From: Bacteroidaceae bacterium HV4-6-C5C
GTDB lineage: Bacteria; Bacteroidota; Bacteroidia; Bacteroidales; Bacteroidaceae
Assembly: GCA_007896885.1 (NCBI GenBank)
Contig: VOIU01000024.1
Coordinates: forward strand, 1-46,534
Reading direction: 5' to 3'
Length of the DNA: 46,534 nt
This document shows positions 29,941-38,326 of the stretch, in pieces. The notes beneath the pieces were generated by a model. It did not search any database. It worked only from the letters and a program-made list of their open reading frames with translations, and was not told where the DNA came from. Within the stretch, counting starts at the first letter, position 1. The number at the start of each line of letters is the position of its first letter. Position numbers and translations under genes: made by a program.

Positions 29941-31265
29941 TGTTTATTCTCCTCTAATAAAATGAGACGTTTCATATTATTTTGAGCTTCCGGTGTATTC
30001 ATATCTGCCTTCTGAAGAAATTTCTTTGCTGCAGCAAGATTACCTAATTCCAGCTCCATGGCTGCAGCATTAACATTAGCATCCGGATTATCAGGATATG
30101 TCTGAACAGCAGTCCGAATAATTTGATAATATTCAGCAGAGCCTCTGGGGCACAACTGAGCCGCCTCAAACATTTCGTGTACACTAAGTTGCTCCGGATT
30201 ATTTTTCACCAGTATCCGAGCTTGTTCCGGAGTATAATCGGGAAGCCGATATTCTATCTCATAATCGGAATGTCGCAAAGCAGGGAACCAATTGTTTTTT
30301 ATAAAATTATAAGCTCCAGGCATTTGCTTCAGTCTAAGCTCCTTGGTATCTGGATGTACATCACTACGGGCTATCTCCAGGATACGTGCCTTTTCTTTCA
30401 AGTTACTCTGTTCGGCAAATAGAATAAAGCCATCCCAATCCTCCGGAGTATAATCGGTACTTATAATCGAATCTTTCAAATTAAATTTATTAAGAATATG
30501 CCACTTAAGTGCCTGCGTACGCCCCTTAGCAAGATAAGCATTATGTACATAGGGGCTTTCAGGAGAGGCATAACCATGAATTCCAATCGACCGTATCTGT
30601 TCTAATTTGAAGCCTTTCAATGTGCTGTCAATCCGCGCCAGTTCTATCGCATTTCTTCTATATTCAGGATAAATCACAATCTTATCTACAGGGAAGTCAA
30701 GAAAAGCACGTCCTTTATAAATACGACGCTTCACTACTTCTTTTTTAGGTATACAATAAGTTATATCCGGCAGATCAACTTTTGGTTTCGGGAAAATAAT
30801 TTGGGATAAATTTTGATTAAAAGTCTCTTCCTGCGCATTACCACACCCACAAAAGGTTTGCTCCAACAGTATTTCAGCGCCATCCATCCACTTATTAAAT
30901 GGCAAAGATGTTTCATAGTTGATAACTTGCTTTTCTTTGTTATTGCGACGAAACAACCAGTTTTCATCAGCAGGCATTCTGTTTTTACGCTCTGAAATAA
31001 TAAAGCGTTTACGTCCATACACATATACAGGAGGTAATATGGCTTCTTCATTTCCCGATCCGTGTAATACAGGAGTGAAAGTAACCATACGGTTGGAAGC
31101 AAGATGAAAATCTTTTGGAAGAATTAGTGTCATCCTGACTTGCAATGAGTTGTCCGATAATAAATTAAACCTGATATTATCAACTTCAAAACTCTCCAAA
31201 GGCTTGTCCTGCCCTTTTAAAGTAGCACAGAACAAAAGAGTACAAAGAATCAGTATATTTTTCAT
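29937..31265 (-). CDS. DUF3868 / OmpA-like fimbrial operon protein
   Basis: 442 residues with a signal peptide (MKNILILCTLLFCATLKGQ). The N-terminal half (about 20-190) fits DUF3868: FEVDNIRFNLLSDNSLQVRM and the FCGCG cysteine motif near 137-141. The middle resembles an OmpA-type fold (FPVDKIVIYPEYRRN, IGIHGYASPESPY), and the C-terminus has a TPR-like stretch (NVNAAAMELELGNLAAAKKFLQKA). Proteins of this kind stand at the head of fimbrial operons in Bacteroides beside DUF3575 proteins and are presumed to be outer-membrane or peptidoglycan-linked assembly factors; no mechanism is established here. Starts 13 bases after the DUF3575 stop and overlaps the Mfa2 start. Confidence 0.8.
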   Translation of the reverse strand: MKNILILCTLLFCATLKGQDKPLESFEVDNIRFNLLSDNSLQVRMTLILPKDFHLASNRMVTFTPVLHGSGNEEAILPPVYVYGRKRFIISERKNRMPADENWLFRRNNKEKQVINYETSLPFNKWMDGAEILLEQTFCGCGNAQEETFNQNLSQIIFPKPKVDLPDITYCIPKKEVVKRRIYKGRAFLDFPVDKIVIYPEYRRNAIELARIDSTLKGFKLEQIRSIGIHGYASPESPYVHNAYLAKGRTQALKWHILNKFNLKDSIISTDYTPEDWDGFILFAEQSNLKEKARILEIARSDVHPDTKELRLKQMPGAYNFIKNNWFPALRHSDYEIEYRLPDYTPEQARILVKNNPEQLSVHEMFEAAQLCPRGSAEYYQIIRTAVQTYPDNPDANVNAAAMELELGNLAAAKKFLQKADMNTPEAQNNMKRLILLEENKQ

Positions 31266-31278
31266 TTGATTTTATTTT

Positions 31279-31854
31279 TTAGAATAAATAGACAAGACTA
31301 ACAGCAGCTTTGGTAGGGCCGAGATAATTTCGATTTTGATCTTTCTTTAAACGTTTACCGCAGTCTTTACACTGATATTTGTCATAATGGATATAGGCAT
31401 ACCCAGCACCTATATTGGCTTCAATATTCCAATGCTTGTTAAGGACCCACTGATAACCATAAGAAATTCCGGCTCCAATAAATTCACCTTCGTAACGGTA
31501 ATCTTTTAATTTAGGCCATAGACCGAAAGGCATATCTACACCTCCTACGTTGAAAATGCCGGCATGAGCATGAATACCAAGAAAGGAACCGCTAAATCTT
31601 TCACAAAACCAGAAACGATATTCGGGTTGTACCATCAAATGCTTGAAAGATTTATTATCACCAAAAGTCCATGGATTGTAATTCACATAGAGATCTAAAG
31701 TATTTTTAGGAGAAACCCCTATTTCAGCTGCTAAATTGAAAGTAGTTGTTGCGTCTGCTATCAAATTAGATTTTAAGGCGACTTCTTGACACCGGACCGA
31801 GTTATAGCTGAAAAGCAATCCCAAGGTAAAAACGAGACACTTTAATTTAACCAT
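31279..31854 (-). CDS. DUF3575 outer-membrane protein, first gene of fimbrial operon
   Basis: 191 residues; signal peptide (MVKLKCLVFTLGLLFSYNSVRC, cleavage near 22-23). Alternating beta strands with FSGSFLGIHAHAGIFNV and GAGISYGYQWVLNKHWNIEAN resemble a small outer-membrane barrel, and the end AAVSLVYLF has the C-terminal aromatic of such barrels. A CKDC pair lies near 165. This pattern matches DUF3575. It is the first gene of the operon, about 54 bases downstream of the predicted transcription start. Role in fimbria assembly is inferred from context. Confidence 0.82.
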   Translation of the reverse strand: MVKLKCLVFTLGLLFSYNSVRCQEVALKSNLIADATTTFNLAAEIGVSPKNTLDLYVNYNPWTFGDNKSFKHLMVQPEYRFWFCERFSGSFLGIHAHAGIFNVGGVDMPFGLWPKLKDYRYEGEFIGAGISYGYQWVLNKHWNIEANIGAGYAYIHYDKYQCKDCGKRLKKDQNRNYLGPTKAAVSLVYLF

Positions 31855-31899
31855 TATTTTTCTTTGTTTGCTTATGATTAATTGAATATTTCATCCAAT

Positions 31900-31928
31900 T
31901 ACTTGTATATAGCGCAAATATACAAGTA
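31900..31928. promoter_or_regulatory. Palindrome around the fimbrial operon -7 box
   Basis: An 11-bp perfect inverted repeat (TACTTGTATAT / ATATACAAGTA) with a 7-base spacer. The -7 box (31915-31922) lies inside it, so the repeat would straddle the core promoter and transcription start. It is a likely operator for an unknown dimeric regulator. Confidence 0.55.
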
Positions 31929-31947
31929 TTCGAACATGATTAGCAAC
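31915..31947 (-). promoter_or_regulatory. Promoter of the fimbrial operon
   Basis: The minus strand reads TATATTTG (31922-31915), an exact TAnnTTTG, preceded by GTTG (31947-31944) at 21 bases, close to the TTTG -33 consensus. Predicted start near 31908, leader about 54 bases. Confidence 0.65.
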
Positions 31948-32277
31948 TTAAGTGGTTGAAATCATTACAAAAGCCCCATATTTTAAGATTATTTATATAT
32001 TTCGCTATGTAATGCAGTTAAAAAGACAGCATAAACAAGAAAAAAAGAGAGGTTTTAGCTAATATTCACACTCGAAAAGATCTATCATGAAATTTAGTTG
32101 CGGAATATATAGAGAAATAGTTGTAGATTTTGGTTGAGAAAAGAGTAGAAAAACAAAAATAGAAGAAAAAGAGCAAAAATGTTATATACCATTAGAAAGT
32201 CTAAAATTCTATAGAAAGATTATGACTCAAAAGAGAGAAAATATTTAAGTAAATAAACACCTACATTCCATCTAAAT

Positions 32278-32314
32278 AAAAAAATCGGTCGCTAGAGATA
32301 TTCTCTCTAGCGAC
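32278..32314 (-). terminator. Intrinsic terminator of the OMPP1/FadL gene
   Basis: A perfect 11-bp stem (GTCGCTAGAGA / TCTCTAGCGAC at 32288-32314) with loop TATTC, followed on the minus strand by CCGATTTTTTTATT. It lies 30 bases past the gene's stop. Confidence 0.9.
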
Positions 32315-32343
32315 GGATTCAGAACCGTTAGATACGGTATGAT

Positions 32344-33765
32344 TTAAAACTTATAGTTCACACTTACACCAAATACCTTATTTGTACGACTGTAAACATC
32401 TTTATCAATGGACGCATCCAATCCACGAGGACTTACCTTGGTATAATCGCTATATGTAGTCCAGAAATAAGCCACATCCAAGCTCAAAGCTTGGTTAAGA
32501 TTGACGCGACCTCCAAAACCTAAAGAATAAGAGTCACAAGAGAAACTCGTGTCCGACTGGAACTTATCGCTTAGCCCGTAGTTAGTTTTTTGATAACCAC
32601 CGCTAAGCGTAACCAATTTGTTCACATCCCACTCAACACCTGCCAAATACTCATGCGTACCATGCGTCAGCTCTTTTTCTTTGCCACCTGCCATACCGGC
32701 ATTTTTATCATCAAAGAAATGATATTCCACTGAAGCGCGAAGGGAAGGCAAGAACTCATAACCTGCTGCCACAGACAGCATGGATGGAACATCACTCGGG
32801 GTATTCACACCATTCTTGAAAGGAGCCATATAAGCCTCAGCAGCTGTAGGATAGTCCAACTGGTGGGTATCATTCTCAATATTCATATTGGCTCTAAATT
32901 CATATTTTGCAGCCAGATTCAGTTTTCCGAATTTAGCATCAACTCCGACAATTGGGGTCAGTCCCCACCCTGTTTGATCGCAGTCAAGTGCAATTTTGGT
33001 ATCATTCAACTTCTGCAGTAATGCGCCTGATTGCTGTTGCACAGCCAATTGAGCCTGTTCTAAAGACATTCCACCTTGAACTAACTGTTGCACCATCGCA
33101 GTACCTAATTGTTCGGCAACACCATCCTTCAGCGCTACATTCAAGAATCCGGTATATCCGCCTGAAAAGTAATTCATACGTGCTCCACCGAAGACAGATA
33201 AATGCTCATTGATTTTATAACTCAATCCCAATTGAAGACCATAAATAAATTGGCGTCCTTCCATAGCGGAATTAATGTTATACATATTGGGTTTCAACAT
33301 ACCACTACTCTCTGCATTCACTAGGCTTATAGCTGCAGCGTCGAACATTGGTAAACCATGATTGAAAGAAGCCTTTCCACCACCTCCGACTACAGCGATG
33401 CTACCGGAAAATGCCCAATTGCCTCTTTTATATACTGCAAATAAGGAAGGAATGATGGGAGCAGAAGCTTTTCCTTCATAAGTGCGGGTGGAAGTTTTTC
33501 CGTCCATTGTCCATACTGGGCTTGTTGCAGCAATATCGCGTGTTTGAAACGCACTCTGTATGGTGAACGACATTTGAAGACCGTCTTTAGGGATAAATGC
33601 CAGACCGGCAGGGTTACTATAGACACCATCAACATCGATGGAGGCACCTCGAGCTATCATGCGCAAAAAAGCAGCATTCTGATTTGTATTAGTCAGATAA
33701 TCTCCCGCGAAAGTTAAATTTGAAACGATTAGCAGCAGAAGGCCAATCAAGGAAATTTTTCTCAT
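32344..33765 (-). CDS. OMPP1/FadL/TodX family outer-membrane transporter
   Basis: 473 residues with signal peptide MRKISLIGLLLLIVSNLTFAG. The N-terminal plug motif GVYSNPAGLAFIPKDG (about 46-61) carries the NPAG signature of FadL-like channels, which take up hydrophobic compounds across the outer membrane. The rest is a 14-strand-type barrel of aromatic-rich strands (FGVSVNYKF at the very end). The helical insert AEQLGTAMVQQLVQGGMSLEQAQLAVQ (about 210-240; ends quoted) is typical of the family in Bacteroides. Single gene with its own terminator and promoter. Substrate unknown; length is normal for the family. Confidence 0.9.
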   Translation of the reverse strand: MRKISLIGLLLLIVSNLTFAGDYLTNTNQNAAFLRMIARGASIDVDGVYSNPAGLAFIPKDGLQMSFTIQSAFQTRDIAATSPVWTMDGKTSTRTYEGKASAPIIPSLFAVYKRGNWAFSGSIAVVGGGGKASFNHGLPMFDAAAISLVNAESSGMLKPNMYNINSAMEGRQFIYGLQLGLSYKINEHLSVFGGARMNYFSGGYTGFLNVALKDGVAEQLGTAMVQQLVQGGMSLEQAQLAVQQQSGALLQKLNDTKIALDCDQTGWGLTPIVGVDAKFGKLNLAAKYEFRANMNIENDTHQLDYPTAAEAYMAPFKNGVNTPSDVPSMLSVAAGYEFLPSLRASVEYHFFDDKNAGMAGGKEKELTHGTHEYLAGVEWDVNKLVTLSGGYQKTNYGLSDKFQSDTSFSCDSYSLGFGGRVNLNQALSLDVAYFWTTYSDYTKVSPRGLDASIDKDVYSRTNKVFGVSVNYKF

Positions 33766-33793
33766 CCAAATATTTTTTAATTGTTAGCGGGCG

Positions 33794-33801
33794 CAAAGTT
33801 A
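33794..33801 (-). promoter_or_regulatory. -7 box of the OMPP1/FadL gene
   Basis: The minus strand reads TAACTTTG (exact TAnnTTTG), 29 bases before the ATG. The flank TTTATTGTAACTTTGC is identical to the one upstream of the HU-like gene. The -33 element is weak. Confidence 0.55.
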
Positions 33802-33988
33802 CAATAAAATTGCACTCCAAGAATAATTTTGTGCAGAAAAATCATTTTAAGCCAACAATTCCTCCTAAACAAGAATAGTTTCAAATATAACTAAACACGC
33901 GAGCAACTATTTAAAATTTCTACGGAATATGAACTATAAACAGCAAATACAGGGACATTTATCACACCGATTATATATTTGCAATCAG

Positions 33989-34393
33989 TTACTTCACCGC
34001 TTCATCCTCATCAATCCACGAAAGATTGGGCTCTATGAGTGTACGCTCAATGACCTTGTTGTTTTGTGCGCGTCGGTACTCGGGTATAAAACAGACTTTC
34101 ACACCAACCACCGACTGTGGAGTGACTTCTTCAGGAGTATCGGCACCTTTACTCGATGATTGGCATGAGAGATAAAACGTACCTATGCCTTTCAGTTGTA
34201 CTGATCGACCTTCACTCAACATTTCTTTCATCACATCGCCCAAATTAACAAGTACTGCATAAGTATCTCCCTCACTCAGAGTAGAGATAACAGATAATTT
34301 TTCGGCGACCTCATCCGTAGTGGCTGGATGTCCTTTTGTCACTGCCCTCGGATACCATTTCCCGTTCAATTTTTGTTTTTTATAAAAAGCCAT
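33989..34393 (-). CDS. HU-family DNA-binding protein (Bacteroidetes long HU-like)
   Basis: 134 residues. The HU/IHF-like core shows DEVAEKLSVISTLSEGDTYAVLVNLGDVMKEML (about 27-59; landmarks) and GRSVQLKGIGTFYLSC (about 62-77), matching the GLGTF turn of HU. It starts with MAFYKKQKLNGKWYPRAV, typical of the HU-HIG type of Bacteroidetes, and ends in an acidic tail (DEDEAVK). Such proteins bend DNA and may be nucleoid or phage-related proteins; the role of this one is unknown. AAGGAGA stands 8 bases before the ATG, an unusually good ribosome site. Upstream (34473-34531) lies the array of three palindromes. Confidence 0.88.
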   Translation of the reverse strand: MAFYKKQKLNGKWYPRAVTKGHPATTDEVAEKLSVISTLSEGDTYAVLVNLGDVMKEMLSEGRSVQLKGIGTFYLSCQSSSKGADTPEEVTPQSVVGVKVCFIPEYRRAQNNKVIERTLIEPNLSWIDEDEAVK

Positions 34394-34472
34394 ATATGTC
34401 TCTCCTTAATTTTATAACGTATTTATATTGATGTGCAGACTCAACCGAAATCACCTTAGGAGTGATCTACCC

Positions 34473-34531
34473 ATCAATGCCAATGATGACTATTATCAAT
34501 GGCATTGATGATGGGAATCAATGCCATTGAT
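34473..34531. repeat. Three 15-bp pseudo-palindromes at 22-bp spacing
   Basis: Copies at 34473-34487 (ATCAATGCCAATGAT), 34495-34509 (ATCAATGGCATTGAT) and 34517-34531 (ATCAATGCCATTGAT), each starting exactly 22 bases after the last. Copies 2 and 3 are perfect reverse complements; copy 1 differs from copy 3 at one base. The spacing is about two helical turns. It lies in the leader of the HU-like gene, downstream of its -7 box, and also upstream of the divergent ldhA-type gene. Confidence 0.8.
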
Positions 34532-34545
34532 GGTAGGTTGACTAG

Positions 34546-34553
34546 CAAAGTTA
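34546..34553 (-). promoter_or_regulatory. -7 box of the HU-like gene
   Basis: The minus strand reads TAACTTTG, an exact TAnnTTTG, with the same 16-base context as the OMPP1/FadL promoter. It predicts a leader of about 146 bases that includes the three-palindrome array. Confidence 0.5.
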
Positions 34554-34635
34554 CAATAAATGACTCATACTTAGACCGAATAAAACAGTTAATATAATGG
34601 CAAAAGGTCATTTGTCTTTTTACTGAACTTTATTA

Positions 34636-34649
34636 AACGCAAATGCGTT
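34636..34649. repeat. Small palindrome before the D-lactate dehydrogenase-type gene
   Basis: AACGCA-AA-TGCGTT, followed by ACTTTTTTAAT on the plus strand, 43 bases before the ATG. It may be an operator or a small attenuator; evidence is only the symmetry. Confidence 0.35.
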
Positions 34650-34692
34650 ACTTTTTTAATAATAGAAACATCTTTAAAAACCATCGTGAACT

Positions 34693-35694
34693 ATGGCATA
34701 CACCATTGCATTTTTCGGAGTCAAACCTTACGACGAGACTTCATTCAAAGAAAAAAATAAAGATTTCGGCTATGAGTTGCGTTACTATAAAGGGCATTTA
34801 AATCTCAATAACATCATTCTGACTCAAGGGGCAGATGCCGTATGTATATTCGTAAATGATATAGCCGATGCGGAAGTCATTCGTAAGATGGCCGAGAACG
34901 GTGTGAAATTGCTTGCACTAAGATGTGCCGGATACAACAACGTCGATTTAAATGCAGCAAAAGCCAACGGGATAACTGTAGTCCGTGTACCGGCTTACTC
35001 CCCTTATGCCGTTGCTGAATACACCGTAGCACTGATGCTTTCACTCAATCGAAAAATACCACGTGCTACATGGCGTACACGTGACGGAAACTTTTCGTTG
35101 CATGGTCTGCTGGGCTTCGACATGTATGGCAAAACTGCGGGAATTATCGGTACAGGTAAAATTGCAAAAAAACTGATTTGTATTTTACGGGGGTTCGGCA
35201 TGAATGTTCTCGCCTATGATCTTTACCCTGACTATAATTTTGCCCGCGAACATCAGGTGGTATATACTTCTTTGGACGAACTATACCATAATTCCGACAT
35301 TATTTCACTGCATTGTCCGCTGACGGAACAAACCAAGTATCTCATTAATGATTATTCCATCAGCAAGATGAAAGACGGTGTGATGATCATCAACACCGGA
35401 CGCGGACAACTCATCCATACCAATGCACTTATAGAAGGACTGAAAAATAAAAAAATAGGTTCGGCTGGATTGGATGTTTATGAAGAAGAAAGTGATTACT
35501 TCTACGAAGATCAATCGGACAGGATAATCGATGATGATGTGCTGGCACGACTGCTTTCGTTTAATAATGTCATTGTCACCTCCCACCAAGCATTTTTCAC
35601 TCACGAAGCTCTCGAAAACATTGCTATGACGACACTTCAGAACGTGAAGGATTTTATCCAAAACAAGCCTTTGGAGAACGAAGTAAAGTTGTAG
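34693..35694 (+). CDS. ldhA: D-2-hydroxyacid dehydrogenase, D-lactate dehydrogenase type
   Basis: 333 residues, the normal length. It reduces pyruvate or a related 2-oxoacid with NADH in the cytoplasm. The Rossmann motif is GIIGTGKIAKKL (about 150-161). The catalytic triad falls at Arg237 (INTGRGQLI), Glu266 (DVYEEES) and His298 (TSHQAFFT); the spacings of 29 and 32 match the Arg235/Glu264/His296 pattern of D-LDHs. VALMLSLNRKIPRA and the YEEESDYFYED loop are typical of LdhA-like members, so D-lactate dehydrogenase is favoured over other 2-hydroxyacid dehydrogenases. A single gene, with the divergent HU-like gene upstream and a weak hairpin downstream. Confidence 0.88.
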   Translation: MAYTIAFFGVKPYDETSFKEKNKDFGYELRYYKGHLNLNNIILTQGADAVCIFVNDIADAEVIRKMAENGVKLLALRCAGYNNVDLNAAKANGITVVRVPAYSPYAVAEYTVALMLSLNRKIPRATWRTRDGNFSLHGLLGFDMYGKTAGIIGTGKIAKKLICILRGFGMNVLAYDLYPDYNFAREHQVVYTSLDELYHNSDIISLHCPLTEQTKYLINDYSISKMKDGVMIINTGRGQLIHTNALIEGLKNKKIGSAGLDVYEEESDYFYEDQSDRIIDDDVLARLLSFNNVIVTSHQAFFTHEALENIAMTTLQNVKDFIQNKPLENEVKL

Positions 35695-35724
35695 TGAGGT
35701 CGTTTTTATATAAAAATAACAACA

Positions 35725-35750
35725 GAACAGTTACTATATAAACTGTTTTT
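35725..35750 (+). terminator. Weak terminator after ldhA-type gene
   Basis: Stem AACAGTT / AACTGTT with loop ACTATATA, followed by TTT. Only 7 pairs and a short U-tract, so partial at best. Confidence 0.45.
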
Positions 35751-35781
35751 CGTAATATTGCGGTAGATTAACAGGGCATAA

Positions 35782-36510
35782 ATGACACTTCATTATATTT
35801 ACCATAGCGGATTTGCCATAGAGACTGATCATGTAACAGTCATTATTGATTATTACAAAGACTCATCCAGCAAAAATCCGAATGAAGGGATTGTTCACCA
35901 CAAACTACTGAAGAAAGGCGGTGAAATCTATGTCCTTTCTTCACATTTCCATCCCGACCATTTCAATCGGGACATCTTGTCTTGGAAAGCAGAACATCCC
36001 AACATTCATTATATTCTTTCAAAAGACATTCTAAAGCATCGCCGTGCTTCGAAAGAAGATGGAGTGTATATAAACAAAGGAGAAGTCTATGAGGATGAGA
36101 ATATACGCATAGAAGCATTTGGCTCGACCGACTCCGGCATTTCGTTCCTGATAAATTTGCAAGGTATGAGATTATTCCATGCCGGTGACCTCAATAACTG
36201 GCACTGGGATGAAGAATCCACCCCGGAGGAAATCCGTAAAGCAGAGAGCGACTTTTTAGCAGAGCTTAAATATTTGAAACAAACTGCTCCACAGATTGAT
36301 GTGGCAATGTTTCCGGTAGACAGACGCCTGGGTAAGAATTACATGCGTGGGGCTGAACAGTTTATCGATGCAATAGCAACAGGTACCTTTGTACCAATGC
36401 ATTTCAGCGAAGATTATGAAGGAGGCAACCGTTTCAAGGAGACAGCCTTGAAGAAAGGGTGCCGTTTCATATCCATTACCCACAGAGGTGAAAGTTTTGA
36501 CATTTACTAA
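35782..36510 (+). CDS. MBL-fold metallo-hydrolase
   Basis: 242 residues without a signal peptide, so cytoplasmic. Metal-binding motif HFHPDH (His55-x-His57-x-Asp59-His60) in VLSSHFHPDHFNRD, then HAGD (His133, Asp136) and His207 in FVPMHFSED complete the metallo-beta-lactamase-fold site. It resembles the UlaG/YcbX-like group of small MBL proteins more than true beta-lactamases. Substrate unknown. It is followed 15 bases later by the DUF4468 gene, so the two are probably co-transcribed. Confidence 0.85.
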   Translation: MTLHYIYHSGFAIETDHVTVIIDYYKDSSSKNPNEGIVHHKLLKKGGEIYVLSSHFHPDHFNRDILSWKAEHPNIHYILSKDILKHRRASKEDGVYINKGEVYEDENIRIEAFGSTDSGISFLINLQGMRLFHAGDLNNWHWDEESTPEEIRKAESDFLAELKYLKQTAPQIDVAMFPVDRRLGKNYMRGAEQFIDAIATGTFVPMHFSEDYEGGNRFKETALKKGCRFISITHRGESFDIY

Positions 36511-36525
36511 ATAAAACAACGAATC

Positions 36526-37695
36526 ATGAAAAGTCTAACACAAGTTCTTATCGCCTTGTTTTGTGTCGTTCTACCCGCGACAATTTACGCGCAAAGAGAT
36601 GATAGCAAATATTTGGCCGGTGCCGTACCGGAAGTTAATGGTAAAGTTGTATTTTCCAAGGAATTCAGTATCCCCGGAATGACAAAAGACGAAATCTACC
36701 AACGAGTACAAAATTGGATGCAAGATAGGCTCGCAAGCAATAATAATGCAGAGAGCCGCATTGTCTACAGCAAAGCAGAAGATGGTCTGATAGTCGGAGT
36801 AGGGAAAGAATGGATCGTATTCAGTTCGAGCGCATTGTCGCTGGACCGTACTGAGATCAACTATCAGCTATCCGTCACTAGCGAAGCGGAAAAATGTACA
36901 TTAAAGGTTGAGAAAATACGTTTTGCTTATCGTGAAGGAAAAGAAAAATATACCGCTGAAGAGTGGATTACGGATCAGTACGCTTTAAATAAAAGCAAAA
37001 CAAAGCTTGTACTTGGTCTGGCTAAATGGCGTAGAAAGACTGTTGATTACGTAGATAACCTCTGCCTGTCTATGGCCGATGCATTAAGCAAGACTCCCAA
37101 TAAGGAAGTTGCGCCCAAACAGAATATAGAGGAAAAGAAAAATGAAAAGAGCGTAGCTGCTTCCGGAACAATGGTTATTACACCGAAAAAAGAAGTCGAT
37201 GTAACGACTCCGGTAGCTGTATCAACTGACAACACCATAAAGATACAGATTAAGGATGTCGCCCAAAAGGGTGCTTTGAAGAACATGCCTGAAGAAAAAA
37301 ATATCGCGCCGAGTACTCAAACCGTAGTATCTGGTGCAAAAGCTGGCTATAAACTGGTTGAACCAGGCAATTTATCTGCCGATGCAATACGTATGGGAAC
37401 AGGTAAGCTGGTTATTGTTATAGGTAAAGATGCTTTCAATATGAGCATGATGACAGCCAATGCCGGTGGTTCATTGGGTAAATCATCAGGGAAATCCGTT
37501 GTTTATACATTCCTTTCGCCTGATCAGGCTTATGAGAGCATAGAAAAGGCTGAAAATTATACCGTTCGCTTCTATCCCAACGACAGCAACGAACCTTCTG
37601 TTATCTTAGAATGCAAGAAAATGCCTACACCGGCACCAATGGAAGGCCAACCCCGCATGTATGCCGGAGAGATCCTAAAAGCATGGGTGAAATAA
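36526..37695 (+). CDS. DUF4468 domain protein
   Basis: 389 residues with signal peptide MKSLTQVLIALFCVVLPATIYAQ. The DUF4468 domain (TBP-like fold, about 35-125) begins VPEVNGKVVFSKEFSIPG and includes ESRIVYSKAEDGLIVG. After it comes a hydrophilic linker rich in Lys, Glu and Ser (about 185-275), then a C-terminal segment (about 285-389) with KLVIVIGKDAFNMSMMTA. Function unknown; proteins with this domain are secreted in Bacteroidetes. Co-transcribed with the MBL-fold gene upstream. A CCCTCCC/GGGAGGG hairpin lies just past its stop. Confidence 0.8.
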   Translation: MKSLTQVLIALFCVVLPATIYAQRDDSKYLAGAVPEVNGKVVFSKEFSIPGMTKDEIYQRVQNWMQDRLASNNNAESRIVYSKAEDGLIVGVGKEWIVFSSSALSLDRTEINYQLSVTSEAEKCTLKVEKIRFAYREGKEKYTAEEWITDQYALNKSKTKLVLGLAKWRRKTVDYVDNLCLSMADALSKTPNKEVAPKQNIEEKKNEKSVAASGTMVITPKKEVDVTTPVAVSTDNTIKIQIKDVAQKGALKNMPEEKNIAPSTQTVVSGAKAGYKLVEPGNLSADAIRMGTGKLVIVIGKDAFNMSMMTANAGGSLGKSSGKSVVYTFLSPDQAYESIEKAENYTVRFYPNDSNEPSVILECKKMPTPAPMEGQPRMYAGEILKAWVK

Positions 37696-37707
37696 CCTCT
37701 CTCCCAA

Positions 37708-37726
37708 CCCTCCCTCATCGGGAGGG
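37708..37726 (+). terminator. GC-rich hairpin after the DUF4468 gene
   Basis: Perfect 7-bp stem CCCTCCC / GGGAGGG with loop TCATC, 12 bases past the stop. No U-tract follows, so termination is uncertain. Confidence 0.35.
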
Positions 37727-37792
37727 CAAAACATTAATTTACCCAACAGGACGGGAGGATATTGGTAGTTATTTAAAATAAAGATAAGAAAG

Positions 37793-38170
37793 ATGGAAAT
37801 AAAAGGAAAGTTTGATCACTTCAACATCAATGTAACGAATCTGGAACGAAGCATCGCATTTTATGGGAAAGCGCTCGGACTTAAAGAGCACCATCGTAAA
37901 GAGTCCTCCGACGGTTCCTTTACATTGGTTTATCTGACTGATGCCAGTACAGGTTTCTTATTGGAGCTGACTTATCTCAAAGATCATACCGAACCCTACG
38001 AATTGGGTGAAAATGAGAGTCACCTCTGTTTCCGGGTAGCAGGTGATTACGACGAGATCAGACAGTATCATAAAGATAACGGATGGGTCTGTTTTGAGAA
38101 CACCTCTATGGGACTATACTTTATTAACGACCCGGATGATTATTGGATTGAAATTCTCCCTTTGAAATAA
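37793..38170 (+). CDS. VOC-family (glyoxalase I-like) protein
   Basis: 125 residues, one betaalphabetabetabeta pair, cytoplasmic. The four metal ligands of glyoxalase I are present: His9 (FDHFNINV), Glu58 (LLELT), His77 (ESHLCF) and Glu120 (YWIEILP), so it may be a lactoylglutathione-lyase-type enzyme that removes methylglyoxal. The SIAFYGKALGLKE helix is the family signature. Bacteroides lacks a clear glutathione pathway, so the real thiol or substrate is open; other VOC functions are possible. A bidirectional terminator follows at 38221-38262. Confidence 0.82.
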   Translation: MEIKGKFDHFNINVTNLERSIAFYGKALGLKEHHRKESSDGSFTLVYLTDASTGFLLELTYLKDHTEPYELGENESHLCFRVAGDYDEIRQYHKDNGWVCFENTSMGLYFINDPDDYWIEILPLK

Positions 38171-38220
38171 GCATTTACCTAAAGGATATTCAATTAATAT
38201 TTCAGATCTATCATAAAAAC

Positions 38221-38262
38221 AGAGTGATGTCATGTTTTCACACAACATCACTCTATTTTTTT
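38221..38262. terminator. Bidirectional intrinsic terminator
   Basis: Stem AGAGTGATGT / ACATCACTCT with a 14-base loop. On the plus strand it ends in ATTTTTTTTA (for the VOC gene); on the minus strand in GTTTTTATG (for the small basic gene). Confidence 0.8.
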
Positions 38263-38326
38263 TATTTATACTTGATAAAGCTAAAGCACCTATTTTAAGA
38301 AATAGCTTTTTCTAATTCATCTGTTC

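Larger units (their letters stand above)
31855..32343. other. 489-bp gap between fimbrial operon and porin gene
   Basis: Holds the fimbrial promoter and palindrome at its left end and the porin terminator (32288-32314) at its right. The middle (about 31950-32285) is A-rich and shows no supported gene or repeat. Confidence 0.6.

Noticed and set aside
31900..31928. Invertible (phase-variable) fimbrial promoter
   Set aside because: The arms are only 7 bases apart; invertible promoters of Bacteroides have IRs separated by roughly 100 bases or more, and no second distant copy was found in the gap.
34473..34531. CRISPR array
   Set aside because: Only three short palindromic copies, 7-base spacers and no cas genes.
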